Notes: a model not told the origin generated them from the sequence alone. A stretch of DNA of 64,000 nucleotides from Oscheius tipulae (GCA_037178975.1 JASJZH010000003.1:248001-312000); one strand, 5' to 3'. Positions 45,301-57,609 are shown, counted from the stretch's first letter. Numbers and translations are program-made.

Positions 45301-45548
45301 AGAGGGTCAACAACGCGGATTAGCGACAGGTGCCAATGGCAATATTGGCCAGGTTGGCAAAAGCGAGCGCGCCCAAAGGATTAGCCATGGGACCATGTGC
45401 ACCGGACTGTTAACAGCCGTCACATTGGGTTATATTGGATAATTAGAGGTGGCTTGTTATGATGAAGACTTGAAAATATGAGACCTACATTGTCGTAAAT
45501 GCTGTCGGACCTCGAGAAGACGTGATCCCTCTTCTGGAAGACGCGCAT
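39349..45548 (-). CDS. Shroom-like protein with C-terminal ASD2 domain, no PDZ domain
   Basis: Nine exons, 45,548-45,489, 43,498-43,412, 41,857-41,757, 41,431-41,276, 41,234-41,150, 40,481-40,221, 40,178-39,930, 39,647-39,543 and 39,501-39,349, sum to 1,257 bases, 418 aa, with every phase consistent. The last three exons form a long coiled coil: KRLSIEEQAAQNERLG, then RRREMD-like RTTFQRREMDIEKSL, then RFLNKEDIRLWQTYV and RDEKTVDGRIEDSRIHL. This follows the Shroom ASD2 pattern (RRE..V..IL..YL....L..Y..FV.MK..L..EQ..LEDKI..GEEQL), the segment that binds Rho kinase to drive apical constriction. The front is Ser/Pro-rich with SDSIYDN and KPPQPAP. A CAG acceptor lies one base before the ATG. Neither a PDZ nor an actin-binding ASD1 is visible. 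Confidence 0.68.
43499..45488 (-). other. 2.0 kb first intron of the Shroom-like gene
   Basis: Contains a (GAGACA)n microsatellite at 43,703-43,755, (GA)n runs at 44,055-44,071 and 44,233-44,250, and a GTCTCT tract at 44,585-44,705. No further exon is required by phase and none is evident. Confidence 0.5.
43703..43755. repeat. (GAGACA)n microsatellite
   Basis: Seven or more near-perfect GAGACA units. It is the purest form of the hexameric unit from which the many degenerate tracts in the window appear to derive. Confidence 0.95.
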
Positions 45549-46756
45549 CCTGTAAATTAGGCTTGTAGGAATTGGCTGTGGGCATTTATACTGCAGAGAA
45601 GGGGTGAGTCAAGAGAAAAATGAGCTATTTTCGCCGGGAAATTGACGTGGAAGCTTGGAAACTAATCATTTTGTGGGTGGACAGAGGGAGTCATCGGGAC
45701 AGTAGTAGAGAGAGACAGAGAGAGTCAGGTGATCCAAATAGCGAGAATAAGTCACTGGAAATCCGGAAGTTCTTGCTTCTCACCCTGGTCTATCGGGCTA
45801 ATTGGATCAGACTTTCATCGCCCACTTTGCAGAATTTGCAGAATCAAAAGAGACAGGTACTAGAGACGAAGAGACAGTGAAGGGAGCTGACCAGATGGAA
45901 TGGTAGTCACGACGAAAAGACCCCATTTCCAGTGACTTCTTTGCTTCTATGGTCAATAAAGTTTCTCCGAATTAGAGGTAACCCGTTCTGGATAACGGCA
46001 GGCTCAATAACGAAACTTTCCGTATGGCTGAAACATAAATGGGATAACCATTTAGATCAGATGACCTGGCCTTTAGTTGAATAAGGACAAGAGCCCGGCT
46101 GAAAGTTTGACTAACAAATGCTACCACGAGTTCCAATATAACCGAACAGAACAATGGTTCTTTCCCAATATGACATTGTCGCATATGCCTCAAGAATGTG
46201 AGGAATGTTCTTCAACACCCCGTGGACAGATGGCATCGGCAGACTGGCCTCTGAACGCACCCCATTCAAATTTTGCGGCTAGGAAAAGAAATGACAAATA
46301 ATGGTCGGTCGAGAGAAGATGGATAAGGACAGAAATAGGCAATCTGTTTCTGTCACAGTTATGGAAAAACTGTACTTCGAGTAGAAAAAGCGGTTTCCTA
46401 AGCCAAAAATTGCTGCCACCCGCTCAATCTTTTCAGCCAAAAAAGAGGCACTTCTGCCGCCACGGCCACCTGTCCTAATCGGCTTCTTACAGAGTCTTTA
46501 GCCGGAAAATGGCCGAAAGATTTCCGTAATTATGAGCAGAGATTGTAGTCGAGTAAACGCGGGGAACAGCGGGAGAACACCCCGCTGTGCCTAGGGAAAT
46601 GAACAACAATCGCCGTTCATGTGTTAGTCAAAGGGGGAAAAGACGAATTGACACAGATCGTTTGGATTCGGGAATTTGATCGTAGTCGAGAATGAAACCA
46701 TAAAAATCTCGTTTATTCAAAGTATCACAGTAGGTGTTTTTGGCTTTGCATACCCG
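45549..46756. other. spacer between the Shroom-like gene and WDR81
   Basis: A 1.2 kb intergenic stretch. Short open frames at 45,620-45,880 and 46,077-46,301 lack family resemblance. No gene is supported. Confidence 0.45.
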
Positions 46757-49700
46757 CTAGCACATGAGATACATGGAACCGTTTTGGTAGCCGACCAGGA
46801 AGGCATTGTTCAAAGGAAGGCGAAGGATAGAAGTGGCGTCGCCTCGCAATTTTGTTTCAAGAACCTGAGACTATGATTCCTGGGTTTAAGGTTACTACCT
46901 ACCTGCTCCGTTTCATTGTACATCCGAAGGATTGAACTGGTTTGAAGAGTTGTCAGTAGTTGGCCGTCGAAACAGGCAGCTGAGACGACATCGGGTAGTC
47001 GACGAGTGACAGAGATTCTTGGGGTTGTTGAGAAAATGGTACCGGGTTCGTCTGAATCACAGACGAGGAAATCTTGGTCTGTGAGCCAGTGGATCTGTAA
47101 GAAAGGGCAGAGAGACAGAGTTGCAAAAAGAGAGAGACTTACCCCCGTAGGATGAGAACTGTTTCCATGACTCAGTGAACCAACTTTTCCCGTCCTACTG
47201 TCCATCACCAATACTGTTCCATTGGAAAGAGCCACGGCCATCTTATGACTCGACTGATGGACTGTCACTGCCCTGGTCAAGCCAGAAGTATTGGCTACTT
47301 TCAGCTCAGCTGTCCAGTTCCCACATCGGACATCGACGAGTCTGACAGTAGAATGTAGACTGGAGATAGCTGCCACAGTTGTTCTGTTTACTACAGCCAG
47401 GGAAGAGACAAGTCCCTCTGGCCAGTCGAGTTGGAACAGAGAGATTCCTCTAAAGGGATCCCAGACGTGGACCGAACCATCGGCAGAAGCAATAGATCCA
47501 TCAGGAACGGCCAGTACTGAGACTACGGAACGGGAGTGACCAGTATAGGACCACTGGGCCTCGACCTTCTCCTGCTCGCATTTCATGGACCAGAGTCTGA
47601 AAGTTGACTGATCAAGGGAGATGCTAAATCCCACTTGACTGTCTTGTCTGACGACCCAGAGATGTACGAGTTTTCGTTGGACAGAGCTGTAATACACTTG
47701 ATCGATCCGGTATGACCCTCAAATGAGCACAAGTTCAGTTGATCCAGCCGATAGGTTGGTCGATTGGAAGAGACAGCAGCGACTGCGACCCTTGCACACC
47801 AGAGGGCTGACAGAGAGCCAGAGTCACATGGAGCCAGACCACCTATAGATGCTGGGGATGTACCAAAAGTAGCGGGAGAGTAGAGTCGATTCCCGGAGGG
47901 GAGAGAGTGTGAGAGCTGGAACTGTGGCTGCTGAAGAGCTGGGATGAAACTGGGCGAGCCACGGGGTGATCCAATTGGTGGGGCTGAAAAGAAGTCTCTC
48001 TTTCTCACTACCTCCTCGTCTTTCGATCATTCTGTTTCCCTCTCTCTCTGTCCTTCTGTCTCGTTCTCTCTCTGTCTCCCCGTCTCTCCGTCACTCTATC
48101 TCTTTGTCTCACTGTCGTAGCAAACCAACCAGTACCAAGATTCGTTACGAAAGGAACCAAAAATGCCGGATCGGGACAGAGGGCTGTGAGCAGAGGCACT
48201 CCCCAGTCGAGAACAAATCGGTCGACGGTAGCCGTGGCTAGCCATAGAGGTACGGGAAAGAATTCCTGGAAACAGCGAATTGTTCCAAATTGAATTGGTC
48301 CGAACCTTATGTGGTTGTTCCTTCTCCCTAATCTGAAGCTTCTCATCAGCAAAATACAGTCCACTGAAGCTGTTGAAGAGAGACGAGAAGGGTGTCTTCA
48401 TGTGGGTCCTAGCTACTTCTGCCCCAACTCTCATTGAAATCTCGTGGAGGACAGTGACAGCTCGGCAGAGAATAATCAATCGGTTGCGGGAACAGGTGAA
48501 CTGACTAGTGTTCAGGAGACAGGATTGGATGATCCGGGAGAGAACCTTGTCGATGATGTAGTCCTGAAAAATACTTCCTTTCAACCACCGCCGTCATTCG
48601 AACTGGAGATGTTGGGGAATCAATCTCGCGAAATCCAAAAAAATGTCCTCCTAATCGCTCAAATTACCAGACAAGCCCCTAACCACTCGGCCTTTGGCGT
48701 AATTTTTCCAAGACAATACGGGAGCGACGTCGGAACATGATTCTGGTGCTAGTTTTTTTCCAAAATGTTCCAATTTGTCGGTAAGTCACAAGAAAAAGCT
48801 CAAACTCCGTTTCTAAAGAGTGATCATACTTTGTGGGGACATTTAGGAATGCTTGTTTATAAGACCGGTGGTTTAAGGCCAGTCAGTTTACAATGGACCC
48901 AAAGCCTTGCCTGTAGGTAGCTCATCAGCAAATGGTCACTCATAGCCATGGCTGACAAGTTCAGAAGCCGCAGAGCTGCTATCAGTGAAACTTCAAGAAT
49001 CGGGGTTGCTCTCTTGTGCCACTGCTCGACCAAGTCCACACAGAAGGGAATGTACTGCGTGGTGATGAAGGTGACAGAGTAGGTGGCGGCTATTTCTGTC
49101 AAGGCTTCGAGAACTTTCAGGCACTGGTTGTCGCCTTCAAGGGGGATGGAGAAGACGTTCTGAAACGGAAGCATATCAAAAGAAGATGGATTCTTACCGT
49201 TAGCTCCTGATTCCTTCCAGACATTGCCATACCATCATAACAGGTACCCATGATCCGAAGCAGGTTGGCTGACAGGTAACGGGCACAGACGACAGGCCCA
49301 TATCTTTTGCTTAGCCATAGGATGGATTCCTTGGCTACGACACTTCTATCGTACTTCCTGCTCACAACGGCCTCGACCAGTGGGGGTAGGAAAACGTCAA
49401 AGAACTTTGGAGCCCCGTAGATGACAGAGAGAGGGAGCAGAAAACGTCTGTCAAGCAGCTTGACAGAGGAGGACTCGTTGGATATGAGGTCGACCATTAT
49501 AGGGACTAGATTGCTGAGGGATTGTTCATCGACACTTCGGGCAACGACTGCTATCAGTCGGTGGGCCTAAAGACAAAATTGAACTTGACCCTTGTTAAGT
49601 ATACTCACCACATTAACAGCTGCATCTGGGTCTTCCAGAAGTCTCCTAACCAAAGGGACCACCACAAATTGCATGTCTTCACTTTTAGCCACAAACTTTT

Positions 49701-52001
49701 TGAGGGCATCGGCCTCTCTGGCCAAGTAGGCTTGGACACGATTGTCTGTAATGGACAGGTCTCTTTGTCTCTCTGGCTCTTCTTCCTCACATAAAACTTC
49801 AGGACTTACAGTCATTCCCTCCCACTATCGACCTTCTCAGAATATGCAGAGAGTAAAATGAGGCCAGTTGATCGTGATGAGAGACCAGAGGAAACGGTAC
49901 ATTCAGTTCAGTCAACAAGAATAGTGGGAAGGCCTTTGGAAGCGGAAGAGTCTCTTTCTTGACACAGTGGACCTGGATCAGGTCTTGTAGAGGTCTAAAA
50001 CCGGAACTTAAGATCATTTTTCAGATCTTACAAGGGTAGGAGGTAGCCATGTTGACGACAGTTTTTCTCCAATAACTTTTTATCGAAGCTTCCATAAGTC
50101 ACAGGAGCCAAACAGATCTGTGCCAGAAGCCATATCGAACTGGTGATCAGGGACGAGTACTCTTGGTGTCTCTGAACTTTTCTGTTTAGGGTGCAGACTC
50201 TCTCGACTCACCATCTCCCTCAGCTTCCTATAGATTCCCACTAGACTGTCCTCGTCCCCTTTCTGTTCCTTGACCACTTCCTTCTTTTCCTCCAAAATAT
50301 CCATTCTCAGCAATTTTTCCTCCAATGACTCTTGTCCAGTTTCTTTCTTAGGGTGAGGCTTGTCGAATAGCTGAACCACACCCCATCTCCTCAGTCTGTG
50401 TGTGGATTTCTCGACCAGGGACAAGTGCACATTGAGGGAACGGACTGCCTCGTCTCCTGAGAGCTAAACCAGGGTTTAGGGAATTTAAAGTAATCTGTTA
50501 CTAGATGTCCGAAAGTCAAGTCAATCCACTGGTGAAGGTTATTCGAGACTTCATTGGACTCTAGCATGTTCCGATGCCAGTTTATGAATTCTTGCGGCGT
50601 TTTGATGAAGGAGGGGAGTTCAAGATCGGGCATGTCGGGATGAACAGATTCTGAAGTTTCATTAAAAAAATTTAATGGTACGCTCACTGAAAATCTCCGG
50701 AGAATCATAAAATTCTGGGATGCATTCGTCCGGAGTCCAGGTGTACATTCTAGAGACACTGACGGGGTATTCAAGCGGGACCCACTAAAATAATTTGTTC
50801 AAAAACTAAAATGTTTGAAGTACTTTGCTCCGAACATGCTTGCAAAGTTTTTCTTTTGGTTCAACTCTTGCCCGGTAGACCATATACCCGATATCTGATA
50901 ACAGCTCAGAGACATGGTGTGAGGGTGTCCGACCGTAGGTTTCTCTGAAAATCCTGGTCTTCAGACGATACGGGAGAGACAAATACCGCAACTGATCGTC
51001 TCCCTTATTCATTCGGAACTTTGTCCTGTTCAATGGTCTCCAGCCCCCATCCTTCCTTGAAAAGTCACACACCCATGGGAAGATTGGGTGGTTGTGTACC
51101 TCTCCTCGTCGCCTTCCAACCGCCCTGTTCAGATCCGTCAGGTAGTCGAAATTGGATCTCTTTCCCGCCATCCATTGTTGTGTACACGCGGCCAGGTCGA
51201 CTCTAAACACTGGGCTGAATGTTTACATGAATTGCTACCTGGATCCCGGGAAAATCGAAGCTATCGGATCGAAAATAAGCCACAAGGCATCGTCACAAGA
51301 TAAAGCATGTAATTCAAGGGGTACATTTAAGCCAAGTCCGTACAACTGCCCGATCAGTTCAGCGACTTGGGTTGTCATCAGGTTCAAAACCTTAAAAATT
51401 GCAGTATTTCATTACGAGAATGCATAAACCTGGCTCTCGTAGTCGACATTACTCGAATGGAAACGCAAGACTATCTCCAGCGGCAGGAAATCTTCGTCTA
51501 CGAACGAATCGACGACCGTAATCAGCTCTTTTTCGGTAATTATCCAGGCCAAATAGGACATGACATGTGGATGCAAACGTAGTCGACAGAGAGTGGTGGA
51601 AATTGAGCCATTCTGAGAAAATAAAAGAGTCGTACTAAACTCCCCACCTTCTCAATGTATGCATACGAAAGGCCGAGTCTTTGAACCACAGAGATCCAAT
51701 GTTGGACAAATGATAATTTATCGGGTATCTTCACTACTTCTTTCCCAGAAAAACATAGATTTTCGAGATTTTCAAAGGGCGGTTTCTCTCTGAAACATCG
51801 CCATTGTTTACAAAATAATAAAGATGTAAATTACCTTGGAAACAATTCTTGATAACCTGGAGCACAATCGATAGATGAAAAATATTTCAAGGTCACATTT
51901 CTATCTCCAGAGCTGTACTTTCGAGTCGAAAATGTCCTTGGTTGTTGAAAAATCCATTTTCGGCAATCTTCGGCCACATGTCGCAAGAATTCATTGTCCA
52001 T
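46757..52001 (-). CDS. WDR81: WDR81 homologue (BEACH domain and WD40 protein)
   Basis: Multi-exon gene from ATG 52,001 ([13 protein letters not shown]) to a TAG ending at 46,757. The BEACH domain spans about 51,200-50,390: [66 protein letters not shown] and YGVVQL-like [11 protein letters not shown]. These match WDR81 rather than other BEACH proteins. A long helical middle (50,000-48,100) follows. The WD40 propeller is in 48,000-46,757 ([48 protein letters not shown]). In animals WDR81 works with WDR91 on endosomes to restrain PI3-kinase and support endosome maturation and aggrephagy. A CCAG acceptor lies 14 bases before the ATG. The exact internal exon set was not fully resolved. Confidence 0.88.
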
Positions 52002-53178
52002 GATGCATAGCGAGTCTGGAATTGAAGAGTGATTAAAAATGTTTGCTGAAAGTGACTAAAAAATACTTAGAAAGTAAAAATGAAGACAAAAATCTGTTTA
52101 AAAGCAGCCGGGCTTCAAAAAATGTCTCCTAGAAACCAGGTTTTTACTTGGAACTCAATTTCTTACAGATTTTGGCATGCTAAAACCGATAATGTGGAGG
52201 AAATTTCTTGAAAAAGTTTTACAAGGCAACTTGAAAAAAACGGAGACAGGTCAAGGGTCCTTTTCCCCTAGACGGCTATAGTGAGTCAGAGACGCAGACC
52301 TACACTAGCCAAGCTTGGACGCCATTCGAAGGTCCATTATTCAGACTCTCACGATTTTTTACTTTTCGGCATCTTTTTCACCCTTCTTTTTTCGTGATTT
52401 TTGTTGCAAAATGGTCAGACTCTAGCAGAGAAACCGTTTAAAGTCTTTTTGGTACGTTTTGAAGGTAGTCCCCCATATCTCGGGCGAAAAGTGTTTAGGT
52501 AAAGTTCTAAAATATTTTGAGACGTCCATTTAGAGGTTTTTTTTCTGTTTTATACTTTTCTATGTTTTTCGAACATGTTTAAAGTTTCTTAGAGTGGTTT
52601 TGTTGGGCCCTGAAGTCCAGAAGAAATTCTTGGCTCAAGTCCAATATTTTTTGCTTATATTAAATTTGGTTACTTACAATTTTTTCATTTCGTTTCTTCC
52701 CTAAAACCGATATATTTGAAAAGAAAGACAGTTTTAAAAAGCTTTGAAAAGGAAATTTTGGTAAAATTACCCTTTTTCGAAATCCTGACACATCAAGGTC
52801 GTTTCTTCGGAATTCTATGCACCCCAGCTATTTCTATACCTTATTCCAATTTTTTCACTTACTTTTTATATAGCTGACTTATTCTTTAGGTGACGTATTC
52901 ATAAAAACCTTTTTTAAAAATAGTCTTTTTTGAAACATGCGACCACACCCTTATGCCGTCACGCAGCCGGTCCGCAAATTGTTACTCTGTTGCAACGAGT
53001 ATTCAGAAACTAACTCCAACCATCTCTTTTAATTTTTTTTAGATGTCTTCCCTCAGAAAGTTTAATATTCGCTAACTATTTCTGCTTGTTGTCTGATTCG
53101 CTAGAACTTTAAAACTTCTCTTAATTGTCTGGACCAAACATTTCTCATCTTTTTTTCCTGAAACACCTACTATTTCAG
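52002..53178. other. shared upstream region between WDR81 (-) and the ING-type gene (+)
   Basis: A 1.2 kb AT-rich stretch between divergent genes. It presumably holds both promoters. I see no conserved motif or extra gene that I can support, apart from a TTTTTTAG acceptor followed by an ATG at 53,042, which does not join in frame to the next exon. Confidence 0.4.
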
Positions 53179-53213
53179 TACCCAAGATTGCACCGGAGCT
53201 AGAATCCCGTTCT

Positions 53214-55052
53214 ATGCCCCCACCGCCAGCAGTGGCCGGTCCAAGTACCAGTACAGCAGCAGGACCACAGCTGGTTATACCTTTACAACAGCCACCATCA
53301 GAGCCAACACCACCGCCTCCACCGCGAGAACTTCCACCTCCGAAAAGAAAAATCTGCCCGGAGTACATTGTTGAGCGGCTAGAACAAGACTGGAGAAGAA
53401 AGTGAGTGGTCAAATTAGTTCTTTGCTAAATACAACTATTTCAGACGCCACGCTGCGTTACGAAACAGCTGTATGAAACTACAAGCGAGGCTTATACCCC
53501 TGGTTAAAAGAAAAAGCAACTTGTTGAGTGATGGAGAGCTAGCAGAGGTAATTTTTTTGACTTCATCTCCATATTTGGGTTATTGCTGTTGATCAAATTT
53601 GTGGGAACTGACGTGAATTATTCTGTTATATGACGAAATAACAAAAAAAAATTTCAGATGACAGGCGAGTTGCTCGTCCTTCGGAGCGCCTCAGCTGGAA
53701 CAAGGCTAGTAGCTGCGGAACAAGGCAACCGGATATTTAGATTGACAGGACTAGAGAGACCTCCCGAGGAAAAACGTAATCTGCTTCTCTTTTTTCTATT
53801 GACTATATCATTTTTAGCAAAACGGTTCAAATTACAACGAAAGGAGCGCGTCGATTATCAACGAATACACTTGGCAAGGAACTTTGACCTCACCCCGATT
53901 GTACCAAAGCCGGCGATAGAGAGAACACCGAAAGAAAGAATCATGGCCATGGTTAAGGTGCGTTTTTAAAATTGAAATTTTGAATTTTTCTGCCGCACAA
54001 CGGCTTGTAAACAGTGGGCACGAGTGATGGGATTATTGCAAATTGAATTGGCTGGTGTTCATGGCGGAGATGTTGTTACTATGGGGGGACACATGTTCAC
54101 CGCTGTTTTCTTCACCTCGCGTTTACCTATGCCATTTTTACTTTTTTGGCCCAAAAGTTAAACTCACCTAGTCGGAGAAATTTTAAAGTTTTCACATCCT
54201 TTGACAATTATCATCTTTGCAGCCTCATCGATCCCTATTACCCCCGGCAACACCCACGACACCTCCAGTTATCTCAGCTCTCGAGCCGGAAAGCAACGGC
54301 CGGGAAGATGATGATTCACCGGATACCCCTCCTCTGGCTACGACTAAAGGAAAACGGAAAGTGGCGCAGCTTTTTGCTCCAATTGTGCATACGACATCTG
54401 TTGAGATAAAAGAAAAGCTGGAGAAGAAGCCTAAAAAGGTAAGCAGCTTTTTTAACGCAATAACAACTTCTTCAGGACTCGACAATGAAAAAGAGAACGT
54501 CTAACAGGTTAAGCAGGACACCGAGAGTTAATACTAAGGAGGAGGAAGAGTTGACTTACTGCTTCTGCAGTCGAGTGAGTTTTGAAGACGGTTTCTAGAG
54601 AACTTAACTATTTACAGATATCTTTCGGTGAAATGGTCGCCTGTGACAATGAAAAGTGTGATATCGAGTGGTTCCACTTTGAATGTATAGGATTGACGGC
54701 AAAGCCCAAGGTAAGTGATTTTATTTTTTTGAGCATAGCTTTAACCAAACCTTCTTCATGTGGGCTTTCATTAACGCGAATTTGCTAAATCCGAATTCAA
54801 AGTAGTTAAAGGCAAAACCTCTACGTCGCGTAACTGAAAATCCGCAAGCTATAGGTACGGTTATTGTTATTTTTGTACCCGCTGCTTTCGACTTCACTCA
54901 CGTTTTTGCAGGGAAAATGGTTCTGTCCAAACTGTCGTGCACCGGAACAATCTCCAAAGCCTTTCAAACCTGGGATGACACCATCAGCACCATCTACCCC
55001 AAAAGTCGGCAACTTTCATGTGAAGGACAACGATATTGAAGACGACGATTGA
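53214..55052 (+). CDS. ING-type PHD-finger protein with unusual N-terminus
   Basis: Eight exons, 53,214-53,401 (exon begins at 53,179), 53,445-53,547, 53,658-53,775, 53,818-53,957, 54,223-54,438, 54,476-54,574, 54,618-54,710 and 54,912-55,052, sum to 366 codons from the ATG at 53,214. The C-terminal PHD finger has the complete C4HC3 set and ING signature: [44 protein letters not shown] fingers read H3K4me3 and recruit histone acetyl- or deacetylase complexes. The N-terminal half differs from the usual ING helix domain: it has a Pro-rich stretch, [18 protein letters not shown], and a basic helical segment. Codon 1 is uncertain because an upstream exon may exist. Confidence 0.82.
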
Positions 55053-55305
55053 CCCCAGCATTTTTCTTTCTTTCTTCTCACCTCTTTCAAACTGTGATAC
55101 TTAAGATGTTTGCATTTTTTTGTTACTTAAACTGTCTCTCACCTCCAGTGTGCTATCGACCTACACAAAAACATTGCCTCAATATCAAAAAACCTTACGA
55201 AACTCACTCCCTGAACTTTTGACTCCCTGCTCGCAAAAGACGGTTCTGTACATGCATTCAATTTTTTGTACTTATCTTTTTCTTAAAAATCTAAAAGAAA
55301 AACAT

Positions 55306-55311
55306 AAATAA
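55306..55311 (+). terminator. poly(A) signal
   Basis: AATAAA about 255 bases after the stop of the ING-type gene and about 90 bases before the PYM1 splice acceptor. Confidence 0.4.
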
Positions 55312-55407
55312 AAAGTAAAACAACTTTTTTCCTTGTAATTTGCCCGGTTTGTACCTAGGTTACATTTGCTCTCTTTCAAATGGTTCAGTTATATTTTTAG
55401 ATAGAAA

Positions 55408-56284
55408 ATGTCGGCCGGTGGAGATACGAGGATAAAGACCAACGATGGTACTTTCATTGCTGCTTCTCAACGGTCAGATGGAACCTGGAGAAAAGCCAGA
55501 AGAGTAAAAGAAGGGTAAGCCGTGAAAGAATGTTTTGTAAACCAGCTGCCGATGGCAGCTTTGCAGCCCGTTTGGTCTTGGCTTAGTATTGATAACAGAC
55601 GCCTTCGCCGCTTCCCTAGTAACAAAAGTTGCCCCCACAGTCGACTTTTCACCTCGTCGCTTGACATGAAATGACTTGTCAGAACTTTTGGGTATTAGTG
55701 TTGACATGCAATTTGTGCGGACACCATGACAGACAGACGGACGGACACCACTGCGCTTTAGTAAAGAAAGATAGCTTGCCTCAATTCTTCCTGCTCAACT
55801 TTCCGTAAACAGAAATTACGTACTACGTGGTTGTATTTATAATACCGTTGATATTAGAACACGGTATATCACATTCCTTTCAGTTACGTCCCTCAAGACG
55901 AGCAGCCCAAGTACCAGAACAAGGCACAAGTTGCGGCTACATCCACAGGGGGCCGTCATGTCGTTGGAATGACTCCACGGGCCATGGCCGCTGCTGCAGC
56001 TGCCGGACCCCGAGCTCCAATAACTTGTGTGGAAAAGCCGAACGCAGCTATTACTCCGCAAGACCACATTCAGAAGAAGATCACAAATCTCCAAAAGAAA
56101 GTTGATGAGATCGATGATATGCAGGTAATTTTATATTATTTTTTTGCTAACTAACCTCGTGTTTCAGAAGAAAATGGACAGTGGAGAGTTTAAGCCCCAG
56201 CCGAATCAAGTTGCAAAGATGACTAGAAAAGGAGAATACGAGGACAAAATTGCTGAACTGACGGCTGAACTGGAGAAGTTGTGA
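55408..56284 (+). CDS. PYM1: PYM (partner of Y14 and Mago) homologue
   Basis: Three exons, 55,408-55,514, 55,884-56,124 and 56,168-56,284, give 154 aa. The N-terminus carries the family core that clamps the Y14-Mago dimer: IKTNDGTFIAASQRSDGTWR, KARRVKEGYVPQDE. The C-terminus has the conserved HIQKKITNLQKKVDEI coiled coil and ends EDKIAELTAELEKL. PYM removes exon junction complexes from translated mRNA and binds the small ribosomal subunit. A TTTTTAG acceptor lies 7 bases before the ATG. AATAAA follows the stop at about 56,345. The length is shorter than the 200-aa vertebrate protein but complete in both ends. Confidence 0.93.
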
Positions 56285-56344
56285 AGAGCGTTTTATTGTG
56301 GTTCGGCGTTTGGAATTGTCGTTTCAGGGAATCTCATGAGATCA

Positions 56345-56350
56345 AATAAA
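56345..56350 (+). terminator. poly(A) signal of PYM1
   Basis: AATAAA about 60 bases after the PYM1 stop. Confidence 0.55.
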
Positions 56351-56553
56351 ATTTTGATTGTCGAATACCTTTCAATTTTTGCTTTAAACATTGGCAGAAA
56401 GTCAAACTATTTTAGTGAAGAATTTTACCCGAAAGTATATTCGATAAAGCTCGTAGACAAAGACAATGGCATAGATTTTAAAAATGTACGAAACGTTGCA
56501 GCAAGTACGGACCGAAAAGAAAATATTACTTCGTATTTTCTGAAATCACTCTT

Positions 56554-57018
56554 TTAGAAATTCCAACGGGAAAAAGGCTCACCAGTGTAGACTCTTTTCA
56601 AAGTCTCAGAAATGACTTTCATGTCGGTTTCAATAGCCTTGGACCAATTCGCTACGTCACCGACTTCCTTCAGAGCATGATTCAGAGATTCTGTGATAGC
56701 AAGCCACTGCTCGGTTTGTTTGGCCAAGGCGGCAGCATTGTTCTCAAATCTTTTAGCCTCTACATCCAGCCTTTTCTGGTTGCCATAAGCTTGAGAGACT
56801 CTAAAACTTAAATTTTCGCAGCTCTGTCATAAACTCACTTAGCATTCAAGTGATCCACCACAGCGGATGAGAGATTGTGAGCAGCTACTATTGCTTCGTT
56901 TTTTAGCTTTTCTAAACTGCCAGTAGAAAAAAAAAACATTGCTCGTCTTACCCTGCGTCTCTTTCCGCAGTTGCTGTTTAGCGTTGTGCTCTTTGAGCAT
57001 GGCCGACAGAGATGTCAT
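56554..57018 (-). CDS. BLOC1S1: BLOC-1 subunit 1 (BLOS1/GCN5L1) homologue
   Basis: Three exons, 57,018-56,952, 56,911-56,839 and 56,800-56,554, sum to 129 codons, 128 aa, close to the 125-aa human protein. It is one long helix with the family features [79 protein letters not shown] and a final [13 protein letters not shown]1 belongs to the BLOC-1 and BORC complexes that shape lysosome-related organelles and lysosome movement. It is tail-to-tail with PYM1 (270 bases between stops) and head-to-head with MRPL16. Confidence 0.95.
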
Positions 57019-57609
57019 TGTCTCTTACTGTTGATCTGTTCCGCGTGGTTAGTAGTTCTGAGCCGGGAAGCCTTGCAATTGATCAAATAAACTATGAGAA
57101 AAGCAGAAAAATTGCTGTGAGGGTAAGCTTTCCTAAGAAATCAATTTTTGCGCGTCAATAAATTATTGGTACGCAATTGCGTACCGCCTTGGTGGCTCAT
57201 TTTCGGTCCGACGACTGGCAGTGCACATCTTCTGCCTGTTCCAGTTTATGTCGTTTTTGCCTGCCAATCGCCTAGAACATGTAACATGTGCTGTAGGAGT
57301 CAAAGCAAACTTTCCTGAGGCTAATAAACGCGCTTAGGATCAGGTTTCCCGTCACAGCATTCTCATTAGTGGCCGAGCTTAGTATTATCCAGTTTTGTTG
57401 TTTCTACAACCATTTTACATTAGGACCTTGAGCTAAACGGTTACATTACGTGTCTGTAAGCTATTCAACCCAAAAAATACCCGTCACAGTGGTTTTAGAG
57501 CTTCGTACAAGTCTCTGTAGAACTTTTGCTTGGTTGCCATCATTTGTTGGTATATTTCTGCTTTTTTCTTCAACCCTCAGAGCAACTTACATCATAAACC
57601 TTTTTCAGT

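Noticed and set aside
48444..48740. Plus-strand 98-codon frame
   Set aside because: It lies antisense to WDR81 exons and has no family features or splice support.
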